A stretch of DNA of 51,846 bases from Enterococcus sp. BWB1-3 (GCF_016745275.1 NZ_JADOEP010000028.1:1-51846); one strand, 5' to 3'; shown: positions 35,590 to 44,442, counted from the stretch's first letter. Notes: generated from the letters alone by a model not told the origin. Numbers and translations are program-made.

Positions 35590-37011
35590 CTAATTTCCCA
35601 TAAGTTGAATTGTTCTTTGTCCAAACCCTCTGGCAAATTCAAAATCATGTGTGACAATCAGAAAAGACAGTCCCTGTTTAGCATAATCTAAAATCATCTG
35701 CTGCACACGAAGCATATTGCCAGCATCCAAGCCAGAAGTTGGTTCATCCAATATCAACAGCTCCGGTTCTCTCATCAATCCTACTGCAAAAACTAATCTT
35801 TGTTTTTGTCCGCCAGAAAGTGTTGCTGGATGTTGTTCTCTAACTTCTAACAATCCTAAGTCTTTTAAAAGCTTCTCTGCTTTTTTCAGATTTGCAGCAT
35901 CATGTTTAATCCCCAGTAGTAACTCATTTAATACACTATCAGAAAATAACTGGTAATCAGCATCCTGCAATACAAACCAGCATTTTTCTCGTCTTTTTTT
36001 CATAGCTGATTGCTTGCCATCAATGAAAATCTGCCCACCCCTTTCATGATTTAAACCACAAAGAGTACGGACCAAGGTTGTTTTTCCCAAACCATTTTTT
36101 CCAGTTAATAATAAAATATCTCCTTTGTTCAGCTGTAAACTAATATTACTGAGCAGCTTGGGAGAAAAACGATGATGCCCAATAGCCACATCTGAAAGTT
36201 CCAAAAAAGGAGACTTCTCTATATTCTCCTTGCCCTGTTTTTTCAAAATTTCTGTGATTATGATCTCCTGCTTTTCACGAATTCCTAAATTGTCTAATGT
36301 TTCTTTAGAAAGCTGTTGAAATTCCTCTCTGCTCCACTGCTGAATCAATTTCCCATCTGCCATATAAATGATTCGGTCTACGACATCCATTAAATAGCAG
36401 ATTCGATGGTCAGCCACTATAATTGTTTTTCCCTCCTTTTTTAGCTTGTGCAAGGCTTTAGTTAATTGTAGACTTCCCTGATGATCAAGATTAGCTGACG
36501 GCTCATCCAAAACAAAAAGTTCAGGTCCATGAACTTCTACCGCACTCATCGCAATTTTTTGTTTTTCTCCACTTGAAAGTCTGTCTAACTTTTGTTCCTT
36601 TAAATACGCAATTTGATTTACCTCAAGAACCCTATTTACTCGACTATTAATCAATTGTAAATCAAGGCAATAATTTTCAGAGGCAAAAGCGAGCTCATCT
36701 AAAACATTGGAAGTAAAGAACTGAGAGCGTGCATCTTGAAAAATACTTCCTATAAGTTCTCCATACTCCCACACCTCTAGATTCTTTACATTTTTCTCCT
36801 TTAAATAGAAACTTCCTGAAAGTTCTCCATCGTAATAATGTGGTATTAGCCCATTAAGCAAACGAGTTAATGTTGTTTTCCCGCAGCCTGAAGGTCCTGT
36901 CATCAGCACACATTCTCCCTCAGCAATATCTAGAGAAATATCCTTCAATTGATACCCCTCAGCTCCGTAGCAAAATGAAATTTCTTTCAATCTAATTATG
37001 GGATTGTTCAT
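35590..37011 (-). CDS. ECF transporter double ATPase (fused EcfA1-EcfA2)
   Basis: 473 residues from the ATG at 37011 (GGAGG seven bases upstream). Two complete ABC domains in one chain: the first has Walker A GPSGCGKTT (39-47), signature LSSGEKQK and FVLDEPSAN; the second, from about residue 265, has GKNGLGKTT, LSGGQKQR and LILDEPTSG. Fusion of both ATPases is typical of dedicated group I-like ECF modules. It powers the EcfT and S component encoded upstream in the operon. It is the last gene of the second Fur-boxed operon. Confidence 0.92.
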   Translation of the reverse strand: MNNPIIRLKEISFCYGAEGYQLKDISLDIAEGECVLMTGPSGCGKTTLTRLLNGLIPHYYDGELSGSFYLKEKNVKNLEVWEYGELIGSIFQDARSQFFTSNVLDELAFASENYCLDLQLINSRVNRVLEVNQIAYLKEQKLDRLSSGEKQKIAMSAVEVHGPELFVLDEPSANLDHQGSLQLTKALHKLKKEGKTIIVADHRICYLMDVVDRIIYMADGKLIQQWSREEFQQLSKETLDNLGIREKQEIIITEILKKQGKENIEKSPFLELSDVAIGHHRFSPKLLSNISLQLNKGDILLLTGKNGLGKTTLVRTLCGLNHERGGQIFIDGKQSAMKKRREKCWFVLQDADYQLFSDSVLNELLLGIKHDAANLKKAEKLLKDLGLLEVREQHPATLSGGQKQRLVFAVGLMREPELLILDEPTSGLDAGNMLRVQQMILDYAKQGLSFLIVTHDFEFARGFGQRTIQLMGN

Positions 37012-37012
37012 T

Positions 37013-37705
37013 TTAGAGCCTCCAAACTTTGAATACAAATACATTGAATACATAGCCGATAAAAAACAACACCATGCTAAGATCTTTTATGGTAATCCGG
37101 CTTTGATAAATAGAAGTTCGCTGTCCAGGATACTCAATTCCTTTAGTCATTGCGGAGACAGTCAATTCGTCTGTTATTTTCATGGTTCTCATCATCAAAG
37201 GAACAAACGTGTGTTCAAAGGTTTTTAAAGGATGCAGCCAATTTTTAGGCTGTGAAAAGGATAATCCTCGCAATTTAGCGGAGAGTTGGATTATACTGTT
37301 TTCTTGCCTGATAGTTGGAAAAAATCTTAATACTACTGCTAAGGTAACACTAAAATTTTTCGGTAATTTTAAGGATTGCAGTGCAGACATTAGCCGCCCG
37401 GCAGGAACATCCTGCAGGACTCTGGCTATCATTAAGACCGGTCCAAATCTTAAAAACATAAAGCTAAAAAAACCGATATATTTTAACCATTGCTGTTCTG
37501 CAGTCACTATATATAAATGAAGTCCTATTGTTATTGAGACTAACACAGCTATTTTAGCCGCTGTTTTAAAAAAGCCATTATAAATTAAATAAAATAAGCC
37601 AAAAATATTTAATAAAATCAATTGATTTACATTTGCAGCCAAGACAAGAATACTTTGAGCAATCAGTATAAGAAACTGAATTTTTGGATCAATACTACCT
37701 TTCAT
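37013..37705 (-). CDS. ECF transporter T component (CbiQ/EcfT)
   Basis: 230 residues if translation starts at the ATG at 37705, six bases after AAGGAG; two more in-frame ATGs lie just before. Several membrane segments, with the two T-component coupling helices ending in LSAKLRGLS and VSAMTKGIE, the equivalents of the Ala-Arg-Gly signatures that contact the ATPases. It ends one base before the ATPase gene. A 7-bp hairpin (37734-37755) sits between it and the S component. Confidence 0.9.
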   Translation of the reverse strand: MKGSIDPKIQFLILIAQSILVLAANVNQLILLNIFGLFYLIYNGFFKTAAKIAVLVSITIGLHLYIVTAEQQWLKYIGFFSFMFLRFGPVLMIARVLQDVPAGRLMSALQSLKLPKNFSVTLAVVLRFFPTIRQENSIIQLSAKLRGLSFSQPKNWLHPLKTFEHTFVPLMMRTMKITDELTVSAMTKGIEYPGQRTSIYQSRITIKDLSMVLFFIGYVFNVFVFKVWRL

Positions 37706-37772
37706 CATCTTCTCCTTCATTTCATGTTAGAGAGGAAGCAGCGCTTATTGCTTCCCATTACAAATCAAATAC

Positions 37773-38384
37773 TTAATTTACAGGAGAAATAATCCCCGCT
37801 TTAATAAAATGCTTTCTTAATAAATGATAACCAAATAAACAGCCCAAGCTAATTGCCATAATTAGCGCCATAATAGAAATGAAAATCCAAAATGGTGTTA
37901 TCATATATTTTGTATATGCCTCTAACAAAATTCCCTCAATTTGCATAGTAGAAAAGTAATAATCGGCAGAAATTGCCAATATAATGTAATTTGAAAAGCC
38001 GTAAAATAAATTATAAATAGTAAAAGCTGCAGTCTGGGCTGTCAATTTACGATATCCTTTAGTTTTTGCCAAAATAAATTCACCAATCAGTGCGCCGATT
38101 AATGTAAATGGCAGCACATAAATCGTTCCCATAATCGCATAAAATAAGCCGTTAACTGCACCAAAAATTAACAAAGTTCCTTTTTTCCCTACTTTAAAAG
38201 CTATTAATAAGTAAATCGGGCAGGTAAAAAACAGAACAAAGGCTGTTGCATAAGGATATAGCCATAAAAGAAAAGGAACCGTTACCATTGATAAAGTCAT
38301 CACTATGACAAATTGTACTAAGGTATATAAGCCGATTGTTAAATAATCCTTTGAAGCAAGTGAAGCCGTAGTCTTCTTTTTCAT
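37773..38384 (-). CDS. Trep_Strep/MptD-like ECF S component
   Basis: 203 residues, about five or six membrane segments, KKK-rich N-terminus. The pattern (LTIGLYTLVQFVIVMTLS, LPFTLIGALIGEFILAKTKG) matches the Trep_Strep family of putative ECF substrate-binding membrane proteins. These often sit beside an EcfT, a double ATPase and two half-ABC proteins in iron-regulated loci. AAGGAG is ten bases before the ATG. Substrate unknown; the Fur box points to iron or a siderophore. Confidence 0.85.
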   Translation of the reverse strand: MKKKTTASLASKDYLTIGLYTLVQFVIVMTLSMVTVPFLLWLYPYATAFVLFFTCPIYLLIAFKVGKKGTLLIFGAVNGLFYAIMGTIYVLPFTLIGALIGEFILAKTKGYRKLTAQTAAFTIYNLFYGFSNYIILAISADYYFSTMQIEGILLEAYTKYMITPFWIFISIMALIMAISLGCLFGYHLLRKHFIKAGIISPVN

Positions 38385-38447
38385 TTGTATACATCTCCTT
38401 TATCATTAATAAGCAATCAAACTAGCTTTACTGCTTTTTGATATCAG

Positions 38448-40187
38448 CTAATTATTACTAAATTTCCAATTTGCGGCTTCATTCTGCATGTCTACCAGCC
38501 TATGGTAAAGCTCACACTGTTGATAAAGCTCATCATGTGTCCCCTGTGCTTTGACTGTCCCTTTGTCCAACACCACGATCCTATCGGCATTCATAATTGT
38601 TTTTAAGCGGTGTGCAATGACAACCACTGTTTTATCTTCTACCAGTTTTTTGATTGCCTGTTGAACGCCGGCTTCATTTTCTAAATCTAAAGCAGCTGTT
38701 GCTTCATCCAGCAGAATAATTTCTGATTGCTTTAAAAAAGCCCGTGCAATACTGACCCGCTGCTTTTCACCACCGGACAGCGTCGAACCGCCTTCCCCAA
38801 CTAACGTATCATAGCCATCTGGCAGCTCGCTAATAAACTCATGACAATGCGCTTTTTTTGCAGCTTCCATCACTTCCTCAAAGCTGGCATGTTGATTTCC
38901 CACACAAATATTATTTAAAATAGTATCTTTAAAAAGATAAACATCTTGAAAAACCATTGATAAATGAGAATAAAGATTTTCCGGATCAATCATTTTTAAG
39001 TTTTTACCACCAATTTCAATGGCTCCTTCATTCACATCATAAAAACGAGCAAGCAATTTTACGATGGTTGATTTGCCGCTCCCAGAAGGACCTACCAAAG
39101 CAGTTAAGGTTTTTGGATGAATGTCTAAATCAATATTTTTCAGTACCGCCTCTTCCTTATAAGCAAAACCCACATTCTTAAATCGAATAGTGTAATCATC
39201 GCCCAGTTTTTCACTTCCTTCAACTTCCGGCTGATTGCGAATAGCCATGATTCGTTCGCCGCTGATCAATGCATAACGCATTTCAGTATAATTCATCATT
39301 AACGCTGTAAAGGGATCATAAATCCGACTAGCCACAACGATAAAAGCTAAAAAGATAGATTCTGTAATGTTTTTTTGTGCCAATAAATAAGAGCCCATAA
39401 AAACTAAAATTGGCAGCCCCATTCTAAGCAGCGAAATAGAAACCATCACAACTGGGCCCAGTACCCCTTCAAGCCGAATCGATTCTTTTCGCAGTGTATT
39501 AAATGCTTTTTGAATTCTGGTAAACTGTTCTCCACCTAAAGAGTAAGCTTTAATTTCCTTAATTCCCTGTAAATATTCCTGTAGTCTTGAAGCACTCTCA
39601 ACCTTTGCTTGAATATGCTGGGCTCCCAGCTTATTCATTAGCATATTAGAACCTTTTATCACTAATAATGCAATGGGCAGCATAGCATATAAGCATATGG
39701 TCATTTTCCAGTCAATCAGACAAAGGGAAACAAAAGCAATCCCTAAAAGAATAAGTGCAGATACTGCTTGCGGAACAATATGAGAAACAGCCGTTTCCAA
39801 TAGCGTGTAATCCCCCAGCATCATTGTTGTGAGATCTCCAGGATCTCGACTGTCTAGAAAGCCCAATGATAATTTACGCAGATGATTCGCCAGTTTTGTG
39901 CGACCTTTTTCCGAAACCTCATAAGCAGCAATATACTCTTTATCATACGTAACAGTGGATATAAGGAGTTGAAGTAAAAACCAAACAAAGCTGGCAAAAA
40001 TCAAATAAAAATATAGTTTTGTATTTAACAACCGATTTTGCTGGTAGGCTTCAAATAATTCAGAAATCCCATAAAAAGCAATGATAGGAGGTATCAGTCT
40101 TACAGAGGATTCCAATGTTGCCCAAATAGTAGATTGAACTAAATTTTGGGGTTCTCCAGAAGTAATATTATAAATCATTTTTCGCAT
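38448..40187 (-). CDS. Half-ABC transporter, YbtQ/IrtB-like
   Basis: 579 residues: six membrane segments (about 1-310) and an ATPase domain with Walker A GPSGSGKST, signature LSGGEKQR and Walker B IILLDEATAALD. The fold is an exporter-type half transporter, but the group that includes YbtP/YbtQ and IrtA/IrtB imports ferric siderophores. GGGAGGT spans the end of the previous gene, one base away. With its canonical signature it forms one consensus ATP site with its partner. Confidence 0.88.
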   Translation of the reverse strand: MRKMIYNITSGEPQNLVQSTIWATLESSVRLIPPIIAFYGISELFEAYQQNRLLNTKLYFYLIFASFVWFLLQLLISTVTYDKEYIAAYEVSEKGRTKLANHLRKLSLGFLDSRDPGDLTTMMLGDYTLLETAVSHIVPQAVSALILLGIAFVSLCLIDWKMTICLYAMLPIALLVIKGSNMLMNKLGAQHIQAKVESASRLQEYLQGIKEIKAYSLGGEQFTRIQKAFNTLRKESIRLEGVLGPVVMVSISLLRMGLPILVFMGSYLLAQKNITESIFLAFIVVASRIYDPFTALMMNYTEMRYALISGERIMAIRNQPEVEGSEKLGDDYTIRFKNVGFAYKEEAVLKNIDLDIHPKTLTALVGPSGSGKSTIVKLLARFYDVNEGAIEIGGKNLKMIDPENLYSHLSMVFQDVYLFKDTILNNICVGNQHASFEEVMEAAKKAHCHEFISELPDGYDTLVGEGGSTLSGGEKQRVSIARAFLKQSEIILLDEATAALDLENEAGVQQAIKKLVEDKTVVVIAHRLKTIMNADRIVVLDKGTVKAQGTHDELYQQCELYHRLVDMQNEAANWKFSNN

Positions 40188-40188
40188 C

Positions 40189-41937
40189 TTACTTTACCTC
40201 CCAGTCCTTTGTTTCTTCATTAATAGTCCATAGCCTATAATATAAGGGATTAGTTGAAAGCAATTCTTGATGCGTCCCACTTGCCTGAATTTCCCCTTTA
40301 TTACAAACAAGGATTTGATCCACATGTTGAATGGTCCATAAACGATGAGCAATAATCAACACTGTTTTCCCTTTGACCAGCTCATTAATTGCCTGTTGAA
40401 TATATACTTCGTTTTCTGCATCCGCATAAGCTGTCGCCTCATCTAAAACAAGGATTGGCGCATTTTTTAAAAGAGCACGAGCAATGGAAATTCTCTGTGC
40501 CTCACCTTTAGATAAATAAACACCGTCTTCTCCAATCTTTGTTGCATAGCCATTAGGTAATTCTTGGATAAATTCATTACAGCGTGCCAGATGAGCCATA
40601 TGCATAACCTCTTCTAAGCTAGCCTCCTTGTTTCCCATTCGAATATTTTCTTCAATGGTATCATTAAACAAGGTGACATCCTGAAAAACAAAAGAGACTT
40701 CATGCATCAATGTGTCAATGGTAACCTCACGGATATCCTTATTCCCAATTTTGATTGTACCTTCTGACGGCTCATAGAATCTCAAAAGCAGCTGTGCAAT
40801 GGTACTTTTCCCTCCACCGGAAGGTCCTACCAGCGCATTCATTGTATTCGGCTTCAACTCAAAGCTAACTTGTTTCAAAATCTGGTTCCCTTCTGTATAA
40901 GCAAAGGAAACATTTTCAAAAGCAATAGTATTATTAAAAAATGTACCCTCTGTTTGGATTTCTTTTACAGGCGATTCAGCAAAAATTTCATCCACCCGCT
41001 TAACACCTTCATTTACATTGCTAAAAGTGGCAGCTGCATACATCAACTTCATGAAGGGCCCAGTAGTGCCCGAAGCTAAAATAATGAATAGCATGACAGT
41101 CAAAGCTAACGACTTATCCTGAGGGTTTTGACTGATTAAAAAAGCCCCAAAAGGCATTACGAATAAGACAACAGAGGATATTAATGTAGTAAACAGCACA
41201 TAACCTGAGCGAAATTCTTGTGACCATCCCATTACTAAGGTTCGATAATCTTTGATACTTTGATGAAATCGTTTGAAGTTGTCCACAGACAACCCAAAAA
41301 TTTTGACTGCCGGCATCGCCCGAACATATTCCACACCATTACTGTTCATCGCTTCTAATGCATCATGATATTCCTTCACCTTGTTTCCCTTCATACTTTG
41401 TCCCATAAGATAAGAATACATCCCAACTGCTAAAAAAAGCGGAATCAGGGAAATCAACCCTAAACGCCAATCTATCGTGATCATCAATCCAAGATAAATA
41501 AAGGGAAAAATTAAAGCAGAAACAATGTCTGGAATTTGATGAGCAATAAAAGACTCCATCTTCTCAACACACTGATCAATAATCTTCATTAATTGTCCAC
41601 TGGATTTCTGATTGAAAAAACCCATAGAAAGCTTAGATAAGTGCTGCAAAATATCCATACGAATTTCATATAAAATATCAAAAGCCGCAATATGAGAACA
41701 CATGGCAGAGGCATAAAGTAGAACCATTCCGGCTAAAACACTTCCCATTGATATCAAACTCCAATGAATAAGACTATTCGCCGAATAGTTTCCCAGCATC
41801 AATAATTCGATAATCTTATAAATACAATAAAATGGTATAAATTGTACCATGGTCGCCAATGTTGCTAAAATTCCCGAGATTGACAGCAATCCTTTTTTTT
41901 GTTTAATGTATCGGATTAAAACTGATTCGTTTTTCAT
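40189..41937 (-). CDS. Half-ABC transporter, YbtP/IrtA-like, with degenerate signature
   Basis: 582 residues, six membrane segments and an ATPase domain with Walker A GPSGGGKST. The signature reads LSKGEAQR in place of LSGGQ. The D-loop region is DEATAYADAENE, which is the form seen in siderophore-importing YbtPQ-like proteins. The degenerate half suggests an asymmetric heterodimer with the downstream gene. First gene of the operon, 40 bases behind a Fur box; GGAG precedes the ATG by five bases. Confidence 0.88.
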   Translation of the reverse strand: MKNESVLIRYIKQKKGLLSISGILATLATMVQFIPFYCIYKIIELLMLGNYSANSLIHWSLISMGSVLAGMVLLYASAMCSHIAAFDILYEIRMDILQHLSKLSMGFFNQKSSGQLMKIIDQCVEKMESFIAHQIPDIVSALIFPFIYLGLMITIDWRLGLISLIPLFLAVGMYSYLMGQSMKGNKVKEYHDALEAMNSNGVEYVRAMPAVKIFGLSVDNFKRFHQSIKDYRTLVMGWSQEFRSGYVLFTTLISSVVLFVMPFGAFLISQNPQDKSLALTVMLFIILASGTTGPFMKLMYAAATFSNVNEGVKRVDEIFAESPVKEIQTEGTFFNNTIAFENVSFAYTEGNQILKQVSFELKPNTMNALVGPSGGGKSTIAQLLLRFYEPSEGTIKIGNKDIREVTIDTLMHEVSFVFQDVTLFNDTIEENIRMGNKEASLEEVMHMAHLARCNEFIQELPNGYATKIGEDGVYLSKGEAQRISIARALLKNAPILVLDEATAYADAENEVYIQQAINELVKGKTVLIIAHRLWTIQHVDQILVCNKGEIQASGTHQELLSTNPLYYRLWTINEETKDWEVK

Positions 41938-41976
41938 TCATTTAACTCCTTTCATTTATTTTAACAAAATTTAATT

Positions 41977-41995
41977 GAGAATGATTCTCATTATC
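41977..41995 (-). promoter_or_regulatory. Fur box of the YbtPQ-like/ECF operon
   Basis: The same 19 bases as at 34757-34775 (GAGAATGATTCTCATTATC), flanked by AATT on one side in both places. It lies 40 bases before the first gene of the operon. Identity of two boxes 7 kb apart argues that both operons answer to the same Fur protein. Confidence 0.87.
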
Positions 41996-42130
41996 ATTTA
42001 ATCATGTTTAGTAAATATTTTCAAGGATTTTCCATATTTTCTTTCATTTGCATACTCCTTTGCCTGAATATCCAGGAGTAGTTAAAATGAATACTCCAAC
42101 ACAATAATTTGCATTGAAGTATCTACAGCG

Positions 42131-42247
42131 CTATCTTCTTAGTTTATTTCTTTTCGTCTCTTTAATAATTTTTAATGCTCGTTTACGCGTCTTGATATTC
42201 GGACTTTTTAATCGTCGATATGCACTCGATAAATCTGTTTTTTCCAT
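42131..42247 (-). CDS. Putative metal homeostasis peptide, 38 residues
   Basis: An ATG at 42247, with AAGGAGG five bases upstream, opens MEKTDLSSAYRRLKSPNIKT followed by RKRALKIIKETKRNKLRR. It is very basic (Lys/Arg about a third). It resembles the tiny conserved proteins of Lactobacillales labelled putative metal homeostasis proteins, which lie beside zinc or iron genes. Here it is between the Fur-boxed operon and the zinc-starvation ribosomal genes. The strong ribosome site and the family resemblance support a real gene; its function is unproven. Confidence 0.72.
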   Translation of the reverse strand: MEKTDLSSAYRRLKSPNIKTRKRALKIIKETKRNKLRR

Positions 42248-42317
42248 ATTTTCCTCCTTATGTGGAAGCTTAAATCCTTATATTTTGCTGATTTCTCAAC
42301 TAATTTTTTTGAAAAGC

Positions 42318-42410
42318 CTATAAGTCTATAAACGTTTCCTCACTTAAATTCTGTCCAATGATGATCAGCTCATTCTTATTTTCTTTTGCTTCACAAGTCG
42401 TCATATTGGA
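42318..42410 (-). pseudogene. Possible C-terminal relic of a COG0523 zinc chaperone
   Basis: A minus-strand frame reads NKNELIIIGQNLSEETFIDL before a TAG at 42318. This resembles the end of COG0523/YciC-type GTPases (EL-V-IGQNLD pattern), which are usually Zur-regulated. No upstream part is intact; 42420-42640 reads only short fragments with stops. The location behind zinc-free ribosomal proteins fits, but the stretch is too short for certainty. Confidence 0.35.
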
Positions 42411-42647
42411 CTAAATAAGCTGATCCATGCCTTGAATGTCCATCTGAAATTCTTACCTGCTATTCGATTACTTTTTTTCTTTATACTATCCTTTCAAGGA
42501 GATAGGATGACTTTGCCTATTGTCTCTCAAAGTTTCGTCATAAGAAATTTCAGACTTTGAAACTTTAATAGGTACATCACGGCTTCTTTTTTTGGGAAAT
42601 TTCCCTTGCTGATATAGGCATTAGCTATCTCTCCTAACTTTTCTATA

Positions 42648-42917
42648 TTACCAACTGGCTTTTTTAACACCTGGAATTTTTCCTTGATGTGCCAATTGTC
42701 TAAAGTTGATTCTTGACATACCAAACTTACGCATATAAGCTCTTGGTCTTCCATCAATCCGGTCTCTTAACTTCATTCTATTGGGGTTCGAATCTCTCGG
42801 AAGCTTACGCAATGCTTCATAATCCCTCTTCTTTTTTAATTCATATCGCAATGCTGCATAGTGTTCTACTAAATACTTTTGCTTTTCATATTTTGCAACT
42901 TTTGATTTCTTAGCCAA
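42648..42917 (-). CDS. rpsN: 30S ribosomal protein S14, zinc-free form
   Basis: 89 residues, the normal length of the longer S14 type. The C-terminal block reads [20 protein letters not shown], then [19 protein letters not shown], and there are no cysteines, so the CxxC zinc ribbon of the usual Firmicute S14 is absent. Such copies replace the zinc-binding S14 during zinc starvation and release zinc for other use. It lies 12 bases after rpmG, clearly co-transcribed. AAGGAAC precedes the ATG. Confidence 0.96.
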   Translation of the reverse strand: MAKKSKVAKYEKQKYLVEHYAALRYELKKKRDYEALRKLPRDSNPNRMKLRDRIDGRPRAYMRKFGMSRINFRQLAHQGKIPGVKKASW

Positions 42918-42929
42918 GTTCCTTTTCCC

Positions 42930-43082
42930 TCATTTCTTGATTTCTCTAAAAATCGCTTTTCTTCTTAGCTTTTGAGAATATTTTTTCAACTCTAGTCTGC
43001 CAGGCGTATTTCGTTGATTTTTACTTGTGGAATACAAGCGTTCCCCTGTTTCAATACACTCTAAAATAATCGTTTGACGCAT
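42930..43082 (-). CDS. rpmG: 50S ribosomal protein L33, zinc-free form
   Basis: 50 residues from the ATG at 43082, seven or so bases behind AAAGGAGGAGG; a longer frame 16 codons upstream would include that site. The sequence ([20 protein letters not shown], then [20 protein letters not shown]) is L33 with only one cysteine, lacking the two CxxC pairs. This C-minus form is typical of Zur-controlled paralogues. In B. subtilis and streptococci it is switched on when zinc is scarce. Confidence 0.95.
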   Translation of the reverse strand: MRQTIILECIETGERLYSTSKNQRNTPGRLELKKYSQKLRRKAIFREIKK

Positions 43083-43236
43083 TTTCCTCCTCCTTTTCTT
43101 TTTAATAGTGAACCAATATTTCCTGAGCAAATTTCCACCCTATTAAGTTAACTGATAATAAGTGGACCAATGATCTGATTATTTCTATAGTTTCTCTTGT
43201 TTTTCACGCCCAAAATAAAGACGATAACCTCCTCTT

Positions 43237-43507
43237 CTATATCAGTGAGCGTGTGGTCGCTATATTGGATATATCTGAAAGCTCCTGTACATGGGATATA
43301 TATCTTAAAAGTAATTCTGCCTCTGTTAAAACTATCATTTCTACTTCGCCTTCATCACCCATAATCTTTTTTGTAAGATCATAAACAGGATAAAAGCAAG
43401 TGACAATTTGCAGCTTTTCTTCTGAAGCATCCTCCTTGTTTGATGAACAAACACTGACCAAACCGACAACTACCAATAAACTAGAACCTAAAATGAGTTT
43501 TTTTCAT
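43237..43507 (-). pseudogene. Zinc-binding lipoprotein (AdcA/ZnuA) stub, frameshifted
   Basis: An ATG at 43507 opens into seven As; one fewer would put KKLILGSSLLVVVGLVSVCSS in frame, a lipoprotein signal, followed by KLQIVTCFYPVYDLTKKIMG and DEGEVEMIV. That block is the N-terminus of zinc-binding AdcA/ZnuA proteins. The following AEAELH region is scrambled and the histidine-rich loop and the rest of the roughly 300-residue protein are missing. It is truncated and frameshifted, so not functional, unless the A run slips. Confidence 0.78.
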
Positions 43508-43545
43508 TTGATTATCCCCCCATTAGGTTACGATTCATCTTTCTC

Positions 43546-43566
43546 AAATCGTAATCATTACGTTTT
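43546..43566. promoter_or_regulatory. Zur box
   Basis: The 13-bp core CGTAATCATTACG (43550-43562) is a perfect palindrome inside an AAATCG...CGTTTT context, matching the Bacillus Zur consensus TCGTAATNATTACGA. It lies 39 bases before the AdcA/ZnuA stub and probably controlled the whole cluster including rpmG and rpsN. Confidence 0.85.
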
Positions 43567-43654
43567 AAGCTATTGAATATTATCAAATGAACAACATTCT
43601 GTCAAGATTTTTAAAATAAAAAAAACTTCTACATCCTAAAATCAGACATAGAAG

Positions 43655-44275
43655 CTTTCAATAACTAGCTTATTCATTTTAACAAGAAGACAATCACTTT
43701 CGCGTTGTGCTATTGCTTCTACCATCCTCGATTTCACTGTAGGAAGATCTTCTGCCAGTCCAATTTCATCTGCCGATTAGATAGCTTCGTACATTCCTTC
43801 TAAGGTAAACTCTTCATCAACCAACACCTTTTCAGTATTCTTGTAATTTGTGGCAGCTTCCCACATGTTGTTATTTGTATCGTGTTCATAAGTACCAAAA
43901 CAAATTTCACGCAATCTCTTATCTTCTGTATAGTTCAAATCATTTTGTCCATCATTATTTAGTAGAACTTCAGTCGTTTCTCTGGCACTACCTGAATCAC
44001 TTGAATAAGCTGAAGCAAATTGGATATTTTCTTTCTCTAACCCTTTTCCAAGTTGTCCAGCTGCCTCAATACCTCATCAATCAAAGGGCTGTCCGACCAG
44101 ACTTGTACACGCTCTGCTGTATTAAACATTGTTTTCCCATGAAGGGCTACATAGAGAACCACTTCCTGCGACTCAGTAAAGCTTGAGTTAGCCTAACTGG
44201 AGTCTTTGCCATTTTCAGTGCTGGCACAACCTGCAATAGAAAACAATAACATAATCATCATACTTAGCAGAAAGA
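43655..44275 (-). pseudogene. Histidine-phosphatase (phosphoglycerate mutase-like) lipoprotein pseudogene
   Basis: Minus-strand frames read a lipoprotein signal (MMIMLLFSIAGC), then VVLYVALHGKTMFNT and ERVQVWSDSPLIDE, FASAYSSDSGSARETTEVLL and the LREICFGTYEHDTNNNMWEA block of the histidine phosphatase family. The catalytic RHG is LHG, and several stops and frame changes occur. The 5' end runs into a transposase stub near 44275. The family is clear; the gene is dead. Confidence 0.75.
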
Positions 44276-44442
44276 TTGATGCGGAAACTGTTTTTGGATG
44301 CATGAAGGCTTGTTTGGGTTTCACCCGTTATCATGTAGGAGGGATGGAGAAGGTTCGGAGAGAATCCGGGATTATCACTTTCGCTTTAAACATGATAAAA
44401 TTAGCTGCCAGAGCACGGGGAAAAGATAAAGAAAAACGGTAA
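44272..44442 (+). pseudogene. C-terminal stub of an IS1182-type DDE transposase
   Basis: The plus frame reads DAETVFGCMKACLGFTRYHV, then GMEKVRRESGIITFALNMIK, the signature C-terminus of IS1182/IS4-like transposases (VFG.K...F.R...G.EKV). Only about 55 codons remain, followed by KLAARARGKDKEKR and a stop. It begins exactly where the lipoprotein pseudogene loses its 5' end. Confidence 0.72.

Noticed and set aside
27619-41995. A complete siderophore or staphylopine-type biosynthesis locus
   Set aside because: There is no nicotianamine synthase-like, NRPS, racemase or dehydrogenase gene in the island; only transport, one methyltransferase and SufB are present.
42114-42323. Plus-strand 69-codon hydrophobic frame
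   Set aside because: It is opposite the 38-residue basic peptide, which has the better ribosome site and family resemblance.
42527-42757. 76-codon minus-strand frame overlapping the end of rpsN
   Set aside because: It overlaps a certain gene in another frame and shows no start signal; the part beyond rpsN (about 40 codons) reads well but matches nothing I recognise.
42785-42794. GGTTCGAATC, a tRNA T-loop-like sequence
   Set aside because: It lies inside the rpsN coding sequence and no acceptor or anticodon stem can be folded around it.
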